Positions 41,314-52,320 are shown, counted from the first letter of the stretch. The stretch is 64,000 nt of DNA from Reyranella aquatilis (GCF_020880995.1 NZ_JAJISD010000016.1:1-64000); one strand, 5' to 3'. Made by a program: numbers and translations. The notes: a model not told the origin generated them from the letters alone.

Positions 41314-42756
41314 ATGCCGGATTCACAGGCTGCCGTCGCGCAGACCCCCTTCGAACAGTTTCGTCCGGCCCTTGCGGCAGGACGGCCGTGGAGAAAGGTC
41401 GGGATGTGCTTCGGCAGCCTCGCCGTGGTGGCGGCCGTCAGCCTCATGACGCTGAAGGAAAAGCCGGTCGCTCCGCGGACGGCCAGTGCGTTCGATCTCG
41501 CACCGGAATCCGGAACGCCGCAGGTCGAGATGGCGGAAGCGGGCGAGCCCGAGCCTTCGATTCAGGACATCGCGTCGGTCCTGCCCGAGCCGCCCACGGA
41601 ACCGGAGGCACCGGATTTCGGCCTGCCCTACGTCGAGGCCGCGATCCAGCTGCGCAAGGGCGACACGGTGGCCCGCGTGCTCGACCGTCTGGGCATTTCG
41701 GCCGCCGACGGCGCGGAGATCGTGGCGGCGCTGGCGCGCCATGTGCGGCTCGACCGCCTGCCGATCGGCCAGGCGCTGCTCCTGAAGCTGCAGCGGCTGG
41801 AGGCGGAGGAGGCAACGCTGCTCGTGGGCCTGTCGATCCGCACCGAGCCGCACCGAGCCTTCACGCTCGAGCGCGGAGAAGACGGAGACTACAGCGTCGA
41901 GGAGGAGGTCTTTGCGGTGACGCCGCGGCTGCAGCGTGCCGCGGGCCTGGTCGAGGGGTCGGTGATCGGCAGCGCAGAGGCCGCCGGCGTGCCGCATGGG
42001 GCGCTGGCGGAAATGCTGCGCGCTTTCTCGTGGGACGTGAACTTCCAGCACGACATCAAGGCCGGCGACCGCTTCGACGTATTGGTCGAGCGCGGCTGGA
42101 CGAGCGACGGGATGCCGGCCGACGAGGGACGCGTGCTGTGGGCGGAGTTGACGACCGGTGGCGGCGCCGAGCGCTACAGCATCTACCGGTTCAAGCCGCT
42201 CGACGGCGAGGAGTTCTTCTTCAACAGCGATGGGGAGAGCGTGATCAAGTCGCTGCTGCGGACGCCGCTGAACATGAGCCGCATCTCCTCGCGCTTCGGC
42301 CTGCGTCAGCATCCGGTGCTCGGGTTCAACCGGCTGCATGCCGGCATCGACTTCGCCGCGCCGCCGGGCACGCCGATCCTTGCGGCCGGTGCCGGTCACG
42401 TCATCGAAGCCGGGGTGTTCGGCGGCTATGGTAAATGGGTGAAGATCGCCCACGAGGGCGGTCTCGCCACCGGTTACGCCCACATGTCGCGCATCGCCGC
42501 CGGCGTGAAGCGCAGCGCGCGCGTGCGCCAGGGGCAGGTGATCGGCTACGTGGGCAGCACCGGTCTCTCGACCGGGCCGCACCTCCATTTCGAACTGCAT
42601 CGCGGTGGCCGGCCGATCGACCCGCTCAGCATGGCGCGCACCGAACAACGCACGCGTCTCTCTGGTCGGGAGCTCGAGCGCTTCAAGGCCGAGATGGCCG
42701 AGACGGATCGCGCTCGGGACGCCGTGAGCACCGACCGCGAGGACGACGGCGAGTGA
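41314..42756 (+). CDS. M23 family metallopeptidase (OapA/LysM-like N-terminal part)
   Basis: The 480-residue protein has an N-terminal anchor (FGSLAVVAAVSLMTLK, about 33-48), a proline-rich linker and a middle domain with AIQLRKGDTVARVLDRLGI. The C-terminal peptidase M23 domain has its zinc site in HAGIDFAAP and HLHFELHRGG. It hydrolyses peptidoglycan cross-links in the periplasm in cell division or envelope turnover. The middle domain resembles the OapA/LysM-like domain of MepM-type enzymes. It is followed by a small secreted-protein gene whose GTG overlaps its stop in GTGA, so the two are coupled. Confidence 0.88.
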   Translation: MPDSQAAVAQTPFEQFRPALAAGRPWRKVGMCFGSLAVVAAVSLMTLKEKPVAPRTASAFDLAPESGTPQVEMAEAGEPEPSIQDIASVLPEPPTEPEAPDFGLPYVEAAIQLRKGDTVARVLDRLGISAADGAEIVAALARHVRLDRLPIGQALLLKLQRLEAEEATLLVGLSIRTEPHRAFTLERGEDGDYSVEEEVFAVTPRLQRAAGLVEGSVIGSAEAAGVPHGALAEMLRAFSWDVNFQHDIKAGDRFDVLVERGWTSDGMPADEGRVLWAELTTGGGAERYSIYRFKPLDGEEFFFNSDGESVIKSLLRTPLNMSRISSRFGLRQHPVLGFNRLHAGIDFAAPPGTPILAAGAGHVIEAGVFGGYGKWVKIAHEGGLATGYAHMSRIAAGVKRSARVRQGQVIGYVGSTGLSTGPHLHFELHRGGRPIDPLSMARTEQRTRLSGRELERFKAEMAETDRARDAVSTDREDDGE

Positions 42757-43253
42757 TCGCGCGGGTGCGCCCTCGCTTCGCGGGCGGTGTCGGCGCGCTC
42801 TGCCTGTTCCTGTTCGCGTCTTCCGTGTCGGCCGGCGACTGCGAGCGCGGCGTGCTCGATGACGGGGAGGCGGGCATGAACGTGCTCGTCTACGAACTCT
42901 GCGCCGATCGCCTCAGCGTGGGCTTTCTGAGCAGCGGCGTGATCGAGGAGATTTCCTGCACGTCGGCCGGAAGCATTCGGCTCTGGATGTCGGTCCACCA
43001 CGAAAGGTGCGACGCCCTGCCGGCCGCCAGCGGCGAGCGGGCGAACGAACTGTTCGAGCCTCTGCGCGGCGTCGGCCGGTCGATCAAGGCCCCGGTGCTG
43101 CAGCACCTGCGATGCGGCGATGGCACGCCCCACCAGGCGACCATCGTGATCGCGGACGCCCGCGACGCCTTGCTCGAAACCCGTACCGGCGACACGAAGT
43201 ACGAGCGGCTGACCCGGCAGCTCATCGCCCGCTGCGACGGGCCGGGTGTTTAG
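42753..43253 (+). CDS. Small secreted hypothetical protein coupled to the M23 peptidase
   Basis: The 166-residue protein begins at a GTG overlapping the M23 stop (GTGA). It has a signal peptide (GGVGALCLFLFASSVSA, cleavage near residue 26) and a mature part with Cys residues at positions such as GDCERG, ELCADR, SCTSAG, ERCDAL and LRCGDG. The several Cys suggest disulfides in the periplasm. I do not recognise a family. The coupling suggests it works with or regulates the M23 peptidase, for example as an activator or inhibitor, which is inference. It converges with the ABC-F gene across eight bases. Confidence 0.65.
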   Translation: MIARVRPRFAGGVGALCLFLFASSVSAGDCERGVLDDGEAGMNVLVYELCADRLSVGFLSSGVIEEISCTSAGSIRLWMSVHHERCDALPAASGERANELFEPLRGVGRSIKAPVLQHLRCGDGTPHQATIVIADARDALLETRTGDTKYERLTRQLIARCDGPGV

Positions 43254-43261
43254 GTCGACGG

Positions 43262-44848
43262 TCAGTTTCTCCCGGTCAGTTCGATGCGCCGCGTGATGCC
43301 GATGGCCGCGAGGAAACTCTCGTCGTGGCTCACGACCAGCAGCGCGCCGTCATAGGCCCGCAGGCCCGCTTCCACGGCTTCGATCGCATCGACGTCGAGA
43401 TGGTTGGTCGGCTCGTCGAGGATCAGCAGTTCGGGCGGCCGCGGTCCGCCCAGGACGCAGGCGAGGCCGGCACGCAGCATCTGGCCGCCGCTCAGCGTTG
43501 CGACCGTCTGCAGCGCGGCATCGGCCCGGAACATGAAGCGCGCCAGCGCGGCACGGCAGGCGTTCTCGTCGCTGCCGGGATTGAGCTTCAGGAAATTGTC
43601 GCGGATCGACAGGCGGGGATCGAGCAGGCTCACCTGCTGGTCGAGCAGTGCGAAGGCGCGCGTCCTGCGCACCTCGCCCGAGCGTGGCGCGAGCGTGCCG
43701 GCGATCAGCGCCAGCACCGTCGTCTTGCCGGAGCCGTTGGGACCCGTGAGGGCCACGCGCTCGGGTCCCGTCATGACGAAGGCCAGGCCGTCGATGAGGG
43801 CGCGCCCGGGTTCGTAGCCGGCGCTCACCGTCTCGACGCGCAGAACTGTCCGGCCCTCCGGCAGGTTCGTCGACGGCAGGGTGACGGAAAGCGGCTGCAG
43901 GATCTCGATGCGCCGCCGCGCTGCCGTCGCGTCTTCGGCGGCCTGGGCGCGGCGCCGCTCGGCCAGGCGCATCTGGTCGCCCGACGTGTTCTCCGCGCGG
44001 CTCTTGCGGGCGCCCGCCAGGATGCGCGGCATGTCGCCCTTGGCGCGCTGGCGCTGGCCGCCGCCATCCTTGCGCGCCTTGCGCTCGGCCGTGGCCTGCG
44101 CCGTCCGTTCGATCTCGCCCATGCGCTTCTCGGCGTCGGCGAGATCGTGCCGCGCCGCCGCGAGGTCGAGCGCCCTGCGCGTGCGATAGTGGCTCCAGTT
44201 GCCGCCGTAGCGTGTCGCCCCCAACGAGGTGAGTTCGACGATGGCGTCCATCGTCTCCAGCAATTCACGGTCGTGGCTGACCACGATCGCTCCGGAGCGC
44301 CATGCGGCCAGCAGGTCGATCACCGCGGCGCGGCCCTCGCGATCGAGATGGTTGGTCGGCTCGTCGAGCAGGATGAAGTCGGGTTCGGCGAGGATCAGGG
44401 CGGCGAGGGCCGCGCGTGTGCGTTGTCCGCCCGAGAGCGTCGAAAGCAGGGCCGCCGGCGCCGCGTCGAGGCCGACGCGGCCCAATGCCGAGGCGAGGCG
44501 CGCCTCCAGCGTCCAGTCGGCCCCCGCCAGTTCCTCGGCGGTGGCGCAGCCGTCGTCTGCCCGGCGCAGCAGGGCCAGCGCGCCGGCCACGCCCATCAGG
44601 TCCGCGAGCGTTTCGTCCGGCGCGACCTGCACCGTCTGGCGCAGCAGGCCGACGGTGCCGTTCACCGACAGCGATCCCCTCTGGGGAGGAAGAATGCCGG
44701 CGATCATCCGCAGCAGCGTGGTCTTGCCCACGCCGTTGCGGCCGACCAGGCCGGTCCGGCCCGCGTCGAAGCTCAGATCGATGTCGGAGAAGAGGGGACG
44801 GCCGTCAGGCGTGGAGGCGGCGAGGCCGGAAAGCGTGATCGAAGGCAT
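43262..44848 (-). CDS. ABC-F family ATP-binding cassette protein
   Basis: The 528-residue protein has two ABC domains and no membrane segment. Walker A motifs are GRNGVGKTT and GPNGSGKTT, signatures LSGGQRTRAALA and LSGGQMLRAGLA, and Walker B segments FILLDEPTNHLD and LLILDEPTNHLD. Between them lies a charged linker (about 225-320), the P-site tRNA interaction region of ABC-F proteins. It acts on ribosomes, as a translation factor or an antibiotic-resistance protector. The ATG at 44848 is chosen over an upstream TTG at 44872. It converges with the secreted protein and lies 226 bases from the gene at 45075. Confidence 0.88.
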   Translation of the reverse strand: MPSITLSGLAASTPDGRPLFSDIDLSFDAGRTGLVGRNGVGKTTLLRMIAGILPPQRGSLSVNGTVGLLRQTVQVAPDETLADLMGVAGALALLRRADDGCATAEELAGADWTLEARLASALGRVGLDAAPAALLSTLSGGQRTRAALAALILAEPDFILLDEPTNHLDREGRAAVIDLLAAWRSGAIVVSHDRELLETMDAIVELTSLGATRYGGNWSHYRTRRALDLAAARHDLADAEKRMGEIERTAQATAERKARKDGGGQRQRAKGDMPRILAGARKSRAENTSGDQMRLAERRRAQAAEDATAARRRIEILQPLSVTLPSTNLPEGRTVLRVETVSAGYEPGRALIDGLAFVMTGPERVALTGPNGSGKTTVLALIAGTLAPRSGEVRRTRAFALLDQQVSLLDPRLSIRDNFLKLNPGSDENACRAALARFMFRADAALQTVATLSGGQMLRAGLACVLGGPRPPELLILDEPTNHLDVDAIEAVEAGLRAYDGALLVVSHDESFLAAIGITRRIELTGRN

Positions 44849-45023
44849 GGACGTGGATTTCCCTGAGGGCAAGGCGGGCGGGCGTTGCGGTCAGGTGGAG
44901 ATCCATTGCGGTGCAGGTCCATGTTCGATGGCGGAGGGCGGTAGATAGGCGCGGAGTTTGGCACGATCAAGGCTGGTGGCGCTTGTCCTCCGCCCTTGAT
45001 CGCCGTGTGCCGCAGCGCTGGAC

Positions 45024-45054
45024 GGGGGCGGGGCTTTGCGCCCGCCTCGCCCCC
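45024..45054 (-). terminator. GC-rich hairpin downstream of the gene at 45075
   Basis: GGGGGCGGGGC and GCCCGCCTCGCCCCC pair with small mismatches around TTTGC. On the minus strand it lies about 20 bases past the stop of the small secreted-protein gene (45075). There is no T tract, so termination is only likely. A separate 8-bp dyad, GATCAAGG with CCTTGATC, is at 44965-45001. Confidence 0.45.
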
Positions 45055-45074
45055 GGTACGCCCGCTGGAAGACG

Positions 45075-45497
45075 TTACTTCGTCGTGGCGTCCCAGCGGC
45101 AGCCGCGGTTCTTCTCCGTCACGACAAGGGTGCGGGGAGACGTGGCCGAATTCGCCACGACGTCGAGCCGTACGCCGGAGAGGGTGAAGACGGTCGTATA
45201 GACGCCCGGGGCCGTCTGCTTCAGCGTCTCGCTGATGCCGCCCGCCAGCTTCAGCAGGGCCGTGTCGCCGTTGAGCGTAACCGAGTGGACGCGCGACAGC
45301 TGGGCGTCGAGGCCGCGGCAGCCGGCTATGTTGGCATCGGACGCGGCCATGCGGAACTCGATGGGCGCACCCTGGGCGTGCGCGAACGAGGCTGTCATGC
45401 CGACGAGCGACGCGGCGGTGATCACTGATTTAATGGGGACGCGCTCCGGTCCGACGGGCTGATGAGGCAGGAGCGCCTCCGCGGACACCGCACCCAT
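45075..45497 (-). CDS. Hypothetical secreted protein
   Basis: The product of about 140 residues has a probable signal segment (KSVITAASLVGMTASFAHAQG) near its middle-left and a mature domain with two Cys (AGCRG and RGCRW). The mature part is beta-rich by composition (SVTLNGDTALLKLAGGI). I do not recognise the family. The start is uncertain: the ATG at 45497 gives a long leader before the signal helix, and a GTG at 45425 would start within it. It follows the enolase-superfamily gene after 94 bases on the same strand. Confidence 0.55.
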   Translation of the reverse strand: MGAVSAEALLPHQPVGPERVPIKSVITAASLVGMTASFAHAQGAPIEFRMAASDANIAGCRGLDAQLSRVHSVTLNGDTALLKLAGGISETLKQTAPGVYTTVFTLSGVRLDVVANSATSPRTLVVTEKNRGCRWDATTK

Positions 45498-45591
45498 CGG
45501 ACAATATTCAATGCACGGCAACCGCTCTCACGATGCGGCATTCGCATGGATGCCGCCAGGAAGGTGCTGCCGCACGGCCGGCGAAGCGCAA

Positions 45592-46710
45592 TCAGCCCTT
45601 GAGGCGCTGTCCGCCGATGCGATGGTCCTTCAGGATCTCGGGCCGGAAGACGACGCCGTGGCCGGGCCGCTCGGGCGGCGACATGGTGCCGTCCTTGGCG
45701 GGCAGCACCGGCTCGATCCAGAGATCGTCGTTCCAGTCCATGTATTCGAGGTAGCTGGCGTTGGGGATCGAGGCCAGCACGTGGACCATCTGCTCGTGGA
45801 ACAGGTGCGGGGCGATGCGGATGCCGTGCGGTTCGGCCATCGAGGCGATCTTGCGCAGTTCCGAATAACCGCCGCGCATCGGGTCGGGCTGCAGGATGGG
45901 CGTGCCCGGATGCTCGAAGAAGGGACGCAGGTCGTTGCGCATGAAGTGGCTCTCGCCGCCGACCACGCGCGTCTTCAATGCTGCGGCGATGCGGCGGTAG
46001 CCCGCGAAGTCCTCAGCCACCACCGGCTCCTCCAGCCAGTAGGGATCGAACTCGTCGATGCGATGGCCAGCCTGGATCGCGGTATCGGCGTCCCAGCCCA
46101 TGTTGACGTCGATCATGATCTCGATGCCGTCACCCATCGCCTCGCGCATGGCCTTCACGTTCTGGACGTCCTCGCGCCACGGCCGGATGTGCGCCACCTG
46201 CATCTTGATCGCCTTGAGGCCCTGCGCGGTGAATTCCTGGGCACGCCTGATCATGCCGTCGCGCCCCAGCCCGCGGAAGCAGCCCGAGCCGTAGGCGGGA
46301 ATGGAGGTGCGCGCCGCGCCCCACAGGCGGAACAGCGGCAGGCTCGCGCGCTTGCCCACGATGTCCCACAGCGCCATGTCGACGGCGCTCTGCGCGAACA
46401 GGGTGACGCCCATGCGGCCCAGCCAGAAGTTGTTCTTGTAGAGCGTCTGCCAGATGCCCTCGATCTCGGTTGCGTCGCGGCCGATCACATAGGGTGCAAT
46501 CAGCTCCTTCATGCAGGCGTCGAGCGTATGGAGGCCGCCGTGCAGCGGCATCAGGTAGCTCATGCCTACGAGGCCGCCCTGAGTCTCGATCTCCAGCACG
46601 AAGATCTCGCGCGGCCCCGGCGCCAGGATCCCCGCCGCCGGCGGCGACGACCGCCACGGCACCTGCAGGAGCGTGGTGCGAAGCTCGACGATGGTGGTCG
46701 GAGTGGTCAT
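45592..46710 (-). CDS. Mandelate racemase/muconate lactonizing enzyme family protein
   Basis: The 372-residue protein belongs to the enolase superfamily. It has the N-terminal capping domain and a barrel with the catalytic Lys in KAIKMQV (about 162-168) and metal ligands in IDVN (Asp near 197), EEP (about 223-225) and VGGES (about 245-249). A DPMRGG segment follows. The KMQ form, with His/Glu-rich C-terminal loops, suggests an acid-sugar dehydratase or a racemase. The substrate is not assigned. The gene is divergent from citramalate synthase, with only 43 bases between them, too few for two independent long promoters. Confidence 0.85.
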   Translation of the reverse strand: MTTPTTIVELRTTLLQVPWRSSPPAAGILAPGPREIFVLEIETQGGLVGMSYLMPLHGGLHTLDACMKELIAPYVIGRDATEIEGIWQTLYKNNFWLGRMGVTLFAQSAVDMALWDIVGKRASLPLFRLWGAARTSIPAYGSGCFRGLGRDGMIRRAQEFTAQGLKAIKMQVAHIRPWREDVQNVKAMREAMGDGIEIMIDVNMGWDADTAIQAGHRIDEFDPYWLEEPVVAEDFAGYRRIAAALKTRVVGGESHFMRNDLRPFFEHPGTPILQPDPMRGGYSELRKIASMAEPHGIRIAPHLFHEQMVHVLASIPNASYLEYMDWNDDLWIEPVLPAKDGTMSPPERPGHGVVFRPEILKDHRIGGQRLKG

Positions 46711-46753
46711 AAGCGTATCTCCCGAGGTTTCCCGACACTATGATGCGCGCGCC

Positions 46754-48367
46754 ATGAGCCAGTCCAACCGAGTCTATCTCTTCGACACCACCCTGCGAGA
46801 CGGGGCCCAGACGCAGGGCGTCGATTTCACCGTGGCCGACAAGGCTGCGATCGCGCGCGAGCTCGACCGGCTGGGCATCGACTATATTGAAGGCGGCTGG
46901 CCGGGGGCGAACCCGACCGACGACCGGTTCTTCGCCGATCCGCCTGAATTCCAGAACGCCAAGTTCGTGGCCTTCGGCATGACGCGGCGCGCCGGCCGAA
47001 GTGCGGCCAACGATCCCGGTCTCGCCTCCATCCTGCAGACCAAGGCGCGCAACGTCTGCATGGTCGGCAAGACCTGGGACTTCCATGTCGACGTGGCGCT
47101 GGAAGTCGACCGCGACGAATATCTCGAAATGATCACCGACTCGCTCGCCTATGCGAAGACGCGCATGGACGAGACGATGTTCGACGCCGAGCATTTCTTC
47201 GACGGCTACAAGGCCAATCCCGACTATGCGATGGCCTGCCTCGCCGCCGCGGAGAAGGCGGGCGCCCGCTGGCTGGTGCTGTGCGACACCAACGGCGGCA
47301 CGCTGCCGCACGAGGTCGAGCGCATCGTGGGCGAAGTGGTCAAGAAGATCCCGGGCGACCGGATCGGCATCCATACGCACAACGACACCGAGAACGCCGT
47401 GGCCAATACGCTGGCCGCGGTGCGCGCCGGCGCGCGCCAGGTCCAGGGCACGATCAACGGGCTGGGCGAGCGCTGCGGCAACGCCAACATGATCGCGCTG
47501 ATCCCCAACCTCGTGCTGAAGATGGGCTTCGACACCGGGCTGAAGGATGGCGCGATGCAGCGGCTCACGCACCTGTCGCGCCTGCTCGACGACCGGCTGA
47601 ACATGCCGACCAACCGCAGCGCCGCCTATGTCGGCACGCGTGCCTTCGCACACAAGGGCGGCCTGCACGTCTCGGCCGTCGAGAAGGATCCCAAGACCTA
47701 CGAGCATGTCGATCCGGAGGTCGTCGGCAACCAGCGCATCATCGTCGTCAGCGACCAGGCCGGCCGCTCAAACATCATGGCGCGCTTCCGCCAGATCGGC
47801 CTCGAGGTCGATCCGAAGAATCCCGGCGTCGCGCGTTTGCTGGAGATCGTGAAGGAGCGCGAGTCGGAGGGCTATGCCTACGACGGCGCCGACGCGAGCT
47901 TCGAGCTGCTGGCGCGGCACCAGCTGCAAACCGTGCCGGACTATTTCTCGCTGCAGAGCTTCCGCGTGCTGGCGGAGCGGCGCGTCAATGCCAGGGGCCA
48001 GACGGTGGCGTTGTCGGAGGCGACGGTGAAGCTGGACGTCGCGGGCCGGCGCGCCATGGAAGTGGGCGAGGGCAACGGCCCCGTGAACGCGCTCGATGCT
48101 GCGCTGCGAAAGGCGCTCGTGCCGGTCTATCCCGAGCTGGAGGACATGCGGCTGGTCGACTTCAAGGTCCGCATCCTCGATTCGGCGGGCGGAACGGCGG
48201 CGACCACGCGCGTCATGATCGAGAGCGCCGATGCCAAAGGGCGCCGCTGGAGCACGATCGGCGTCTCGCCCAACATCGTCGACGCCTCCTACAACGCGCT
48301 CTACGACGCCATCACCTACAAGCTGTTCCGCGACGGTGCGACGCCGGCGGAGAAGGTCGTCGCGTAG
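46754..48367 (+). CDS. cimA: (R)-citramalate synthase
   Basis: The 537-residue protein is a member of the HMG-CoA lyase-like/isopropylmalate synthase family, with DTTLRDGAQTQGVDFT near the start, HTHND (about 204-208) for the metal, and LGERCGNAN (about 234-242). The central region after residue 380 and the C-terminal regulatory (LeuA-type) domain ending in YNALYDAITYKLF match CimA length. It condenses pyruvate and acetyl-CoA to citramalate, the first step of the threonine-independent route to isoleucine. The ATG at 46754 is chosen over longer readings. It is divergent from the enolase-superfamily gene. Confidence 0.88.
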   Translation: MSQSNRVYLFDTTLRDGAQTQGVDFTVADKAAIARELDRLGIDYIEGGWPGANPTDDRFFADPPEFQNAKFVAFGMTRRAGRSAANDPGLASILQTKARNVCMVGKTWDFHVDVALEVDRDEYLEMITDSLAYAKTRMDETMFDAEHFFDGYKANPDYAMACLAAAEKAGARWLVLCDTNGGTLPHEVERIVGEVVKKIPGDRIGIHTHNDTENAVANTLAAVRAGARQVQGTINGLGERCGNANMIALIPNLVLKMGFDTGLKDGAMQRLTHLSRLLDDRLNMPTNRSAAYVGTRAFAHKGGLHVSAVEKDPKTYEHVDPEVVGNQRIIVVSDQAGRSNIMARFRQIGLEVDPKNPGVARLLEIVKERESEGYAYDGADASFELLARHQLQTVPDYFSLQSFRVLAERRVNARGQTVALSEATVKLDVAGRRAMEVGEGNGPVNALDAALRKALVPVYPELEDMRLVDFKVRILDSAGGTAATTRVMIESADAKGRRWSTIGVSPNIVDASYNALYDAITYKLFRDGATPAEKVVA

Positions 48368-48424
48368 CAGCCATGCTGCGACGGCCGGTTGACCTAGACT
48401 AGGTCGGGGCAGACCATACGACGC

Positions 48425-49570
48425 GTGCGAGACGGAGAACATCTGGACACCCGGAATCCGCCCATCGCGACGGCCGAGACACGGCGTCCGAGGTTGGGAG
48501 GTCGCGTCCTTGCGCGCGCCTTCATGTGGGCCCTGCCGGCCCTCGTGCTCGCCGCCACCCTTTTCATCTGGCTGTCCGCGGGCGGCACGGTCACGACCGA
48601 CAATGCCTATGTGAAGGGCGATCGCGCCCAGATCGCGACCCAGCTTTCGGGCCTCATCGTGGAGGTGCCGGTGCAGGAGAACGAGAAGGTCTCTCGCGGC
48701 CAGCTGCTGTTCCGGCTCGACGACCAGTCCTATCGCCACGCGCTGACCCGGATCGAGGCGGAGACCGAGACGGTGCGCGCCGAGATTCGCGGCCTTCGCG
48801 CCCAGTGGCGCACCAAGCGCGAGGAGATCAAGGCCGCCCTCAGCCAGCAGACCTACGCCCAGGCGGAGTTCGACCGCCAGGCCGAGCTGGCCGAGAAGAA
48901 GGTCGCCTCGACCGCCAAGCTGGAAGAGGCGCGCATGGGCCTCGAGGTGGCGCGCCAGCGCATCTCGGCCGCACAGGAAGACCTGCAACGCATCGAAGCG
49001 GCGCTGGCGGGCGATCCCAAGATCCGCGCTGACGACCATCCGCGCGTGCGCCAGATGATGGCGATGCGCGAGGAGGCGTTGCTGCAACTGCGCCGCACCA
49101 CCATCGAATCGCCGATCGACGGCATCGTGAGCAAGCGCCCCGTTCCGGGCAGCTACGCCACCGCGGGCGTGCCGGTGATGGTGGTGGTGGCCGACACCGA
49201 TCTCTGGGTCGAGGCCAACTTCAAGGAGACCGAACTGACGCGCGTGCGGGCCGGCCAGAAGGTGCTGATCCACGTCGACACCTACCCCGAGTCCGAGTGC
49301 CACGGCACCGTGTCCAGCATCTCGCAGTCGACCGGTGCGGAGTTCGCGGTGCTGCCGCCGCAGAATGCCAGCGGCAACTGGGTGAAGGTGGTGCAGCGCA
49401 TTCCCGTGCGCCTCACCGTCGCCTGCCGCGAAGGCGATCCGCCGCTGCGGGTCGGCATGAGCACCACCGTCGAGGTCGAGACGGGTCACACGCGCTCGCT
49501 CGCCAGCCTTTGGGCCGGATGGTCGAAGTCGCTTGGGCTCTCCAGCGCCTCGGCGACACCCAAGCCCTAG
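48425..49570 (+). CDS. HlyD/EmrA family efflux adaptor
   Basis: The 381-residue protein has one membrane helix (about 34-52) and a HlyD/EmrA body: GTVTTDNAYVKGDRAQIATQLSG (the lipoyl half, about 54-76), a long coiled coil (about 100-190) with IEAETETVRAEIRGL, and the second lipoyl half with SPIDGIVSKRPV (about 232-243). It bridges an inner-membrane pump to an outer channel. The next gene is the matching DHA2 pump, five bases on, so this is an EmrAB-like pair. The GTG at 48425 is used. No TolC-like gene is in the window. Confidence 0.85.
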   Translation: MRDGEHLDTRNPPIATAETRRPRLGGRVLARAFMWALPALVLAATLFIWLSAGGTVTTDNAYVKGDRAQIATQLSGLIVEVPVQENEKVSRGQLLFRLDDQSYRHALTRIEAETETVRAEIRGLRAQWRTKREEIKAALSQQTYAQAEFDRQAELAEKKVASTAKLEEARMGLEVARQRISAAQEDLQRIEAALAGDPKIRADDHPRVRQMMAMREEALLQLRRTTIESPIDGIVSKRPVPGSYATAGVPVMVVVADTDLWVEANFKETELTRVRAGQKVLIHVDTYPESECHGTVSSISQSTGAEFAVLPPQNASGNWVKVVQRIPVRLTVACREGDPPLRVGMSTTVEVETGHTRSLASLWAGWSKSLGLSSASATPKP

Positions 49571-49575
49571 CGACC

Positions 49576-51084
<1,509 letters not shown>

Positions 51085-51101
51085 GCACGCTATACGGCGG
51101 C

Positions 51102-51866
51102 ATGGGACGCGCATCGAAGGGCCGGGACGTCGCCGCCGCAACGCCGGTGGTCATCCTCGTGCGCCCGCAGCTCGGAGAGAATATCGGCATGGCCGCGCGG
51201 GCCATGCTGAATTGCGGCCTGTCGACCTTGCGCCTCGTGGCGCCTCGTGACGGCTGGCCCAACGAGAAGGCGCAGCGCGCCGCCTCGGGAGCCGACATCG
51301 TGCTGGAGAAGGCCGAGGTGTTCGACAGTGTGGGCGAGGCGGTGGCCGATCTCGAGCGGGTGATCGCCACGACGGCGCGCAACCGCGAGCTGGCGCAGCG
51401 CATCGTGACGCCGCGCCAGGCCGCCGCCGACATGCGCGGCTGGATCGGGCAGGGCGAGCGGGTCGGAATCCTGTTCGGGCCCGAGCGGACCGGCCTCGAG
51501 AACGACGACATGGTGCACGCCGACACCGCGCTCAACATCCCGCTCAATCCGCAGTTCTCTTCGCTGAACATGGCGCAGGCGGTGCTGCTGGTGGCCTATG
51601 AATGGATCACGGCCGGCGACGCGACGCCGCCGTCGCGCATGGCCGACCACGCGACGCGTCCCGCGACCAAGGAAGAACTGCAGAGCCTGTTCGACCACCT
51701 GGAGCGTGCGCTCGACCAGTCGGGCTTCCTGCGCAACAAGGAGATGCGCCCCTCCATGGTTCTCAATCTCCGCGCCCTGCTGCAGCGCGCCGAGATGACC
51801 GAGCAGGAGGCCCGCACCTTCCACGGCGTCATCAAGTTCCTGTCCAAGAGCAAGCACGAGGAATAG
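51102..51866 (+). CDS. trmJ: tRNA (cytidine/uridine-32-2'-O)-methyltransferase TrmJ
   Basis: The 254-residue protein is a SPOUT methyltransferase. ILVRPQLGENIGMAARAMLNCGL (about 20-42, in parts) and GILFGPERTGLENDD (about 120-134) are joined by the trefoil-knot motif IPLNPQFSSLNMAQAV (about 146-161). It methylates the ribose at position 32 of tRNA with S-adenosylmethionine. The C-terminal 90 residues, with FDHLERALDQSGFL and a basic FLSKSKHEE end, match TrmJ. The start is ATG at 51102, just after the EmrB-like gene. The osmC gene follows after two bases. Confidence 0.9.
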   Translation: MGRASKGRDVAAATPVVILVRPQLGENIGMAARAMLNCGLSTLRLVAPRDGWPNEKAQRAASGADIVLEKAEVFDSVGEAVADLERVIATTARNRELAQRIVTPRQAAADMRGWIGQGERVGILFGPERTGLENDDMVHADTALNIPLNPQFSSLNMAQAVLLVAYEWITAGDATPPSRMADHATRPATKEELQSLFDHLERALDQSGFLRNKEMRPSMVLNLRALLQRAEMTEQEARTFHGVIKFLSKSKHEE

Positions 51867-51868
51867 CC

Positions 51869-52291
51869 ATGTCCACGACCGCCAAGATTTCCTGGGTCGA
51901 CGGCGCCCTGCTGGTCGCCGAAGGCGGCAGCGGCCACACGATCACCATGGACGGCGCGGCCGACATCGGCGGCCGCAACCTGGCCTCGCGGCCGATGGAG
52001 GTCCTGCTGATGGGCATGGGCGGCTGCACCGCCATCGACGTCGTCTCGATGCTGAAGAAGCAGCGCCAGGACATCGAGGGGGTGGAGGTCTCGCTGGTCG
52101 CCGAGCGGGCCGACGACCATCCCAAGGTCTACACCTCGGTGAAGCTGGTCTACACGGTGCGTGGCCGGAAGCTGAACAAGGCGCTGGTCGAGCGCGCGGT
52201 CAGCCTGTCGGACGAAAAGTACTGCTCGGCCACCGCGATGGTGAAGAAAACCGCCGCCGTGACCCACGAAATCGTGCTGGTAGAGATCTAA
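51869..52291 (+). CDS. OsmC family protein (YhfA-like)
   Basis: The 140-residue protein has the OsmC fold. GHTITMDGAADIGG starts the domain, and RPMEVLLMGMGGCTAIDVVSML (in part, about 42-63) supplies the first Cys at about 54. A second Cys lies near DEKYCSATAMV (about 116-126), so both Cys of a peroxidase-type OsmC are present. This is the YhfA-like group seen widely; its substrate is unknown, and organic peroxide reduction is the family guess. It begins two bases after trmJ, so they are probably co-transcribed. Confidence 0.88.
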   Translation: MSTTAKISWVDGALLVAEGGSGHTITMDGAADIGGRNLASRPMEVLLMGMGGCTAIDVVSMLKKQRQDIEGVEVSLVAERADDHPKVYTSVKLVYTVRGRKLNKALVERAVSLSDEKYCSATAMVKKTAAVTHEIVLVEI

Positions 52292-52320
52292 GTCGTTGAT
52301 TTTACTGCCGGAACGGGCGC

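Noticed and set aside
44965..45001. 8-bp dyad GATCAAGG/CCTTGATC as an operator
   Set aside because: The arms are short and 21 bases apart in a gene-free stretch; chance cannot be excluded, so it is mentioned only with the terminator.
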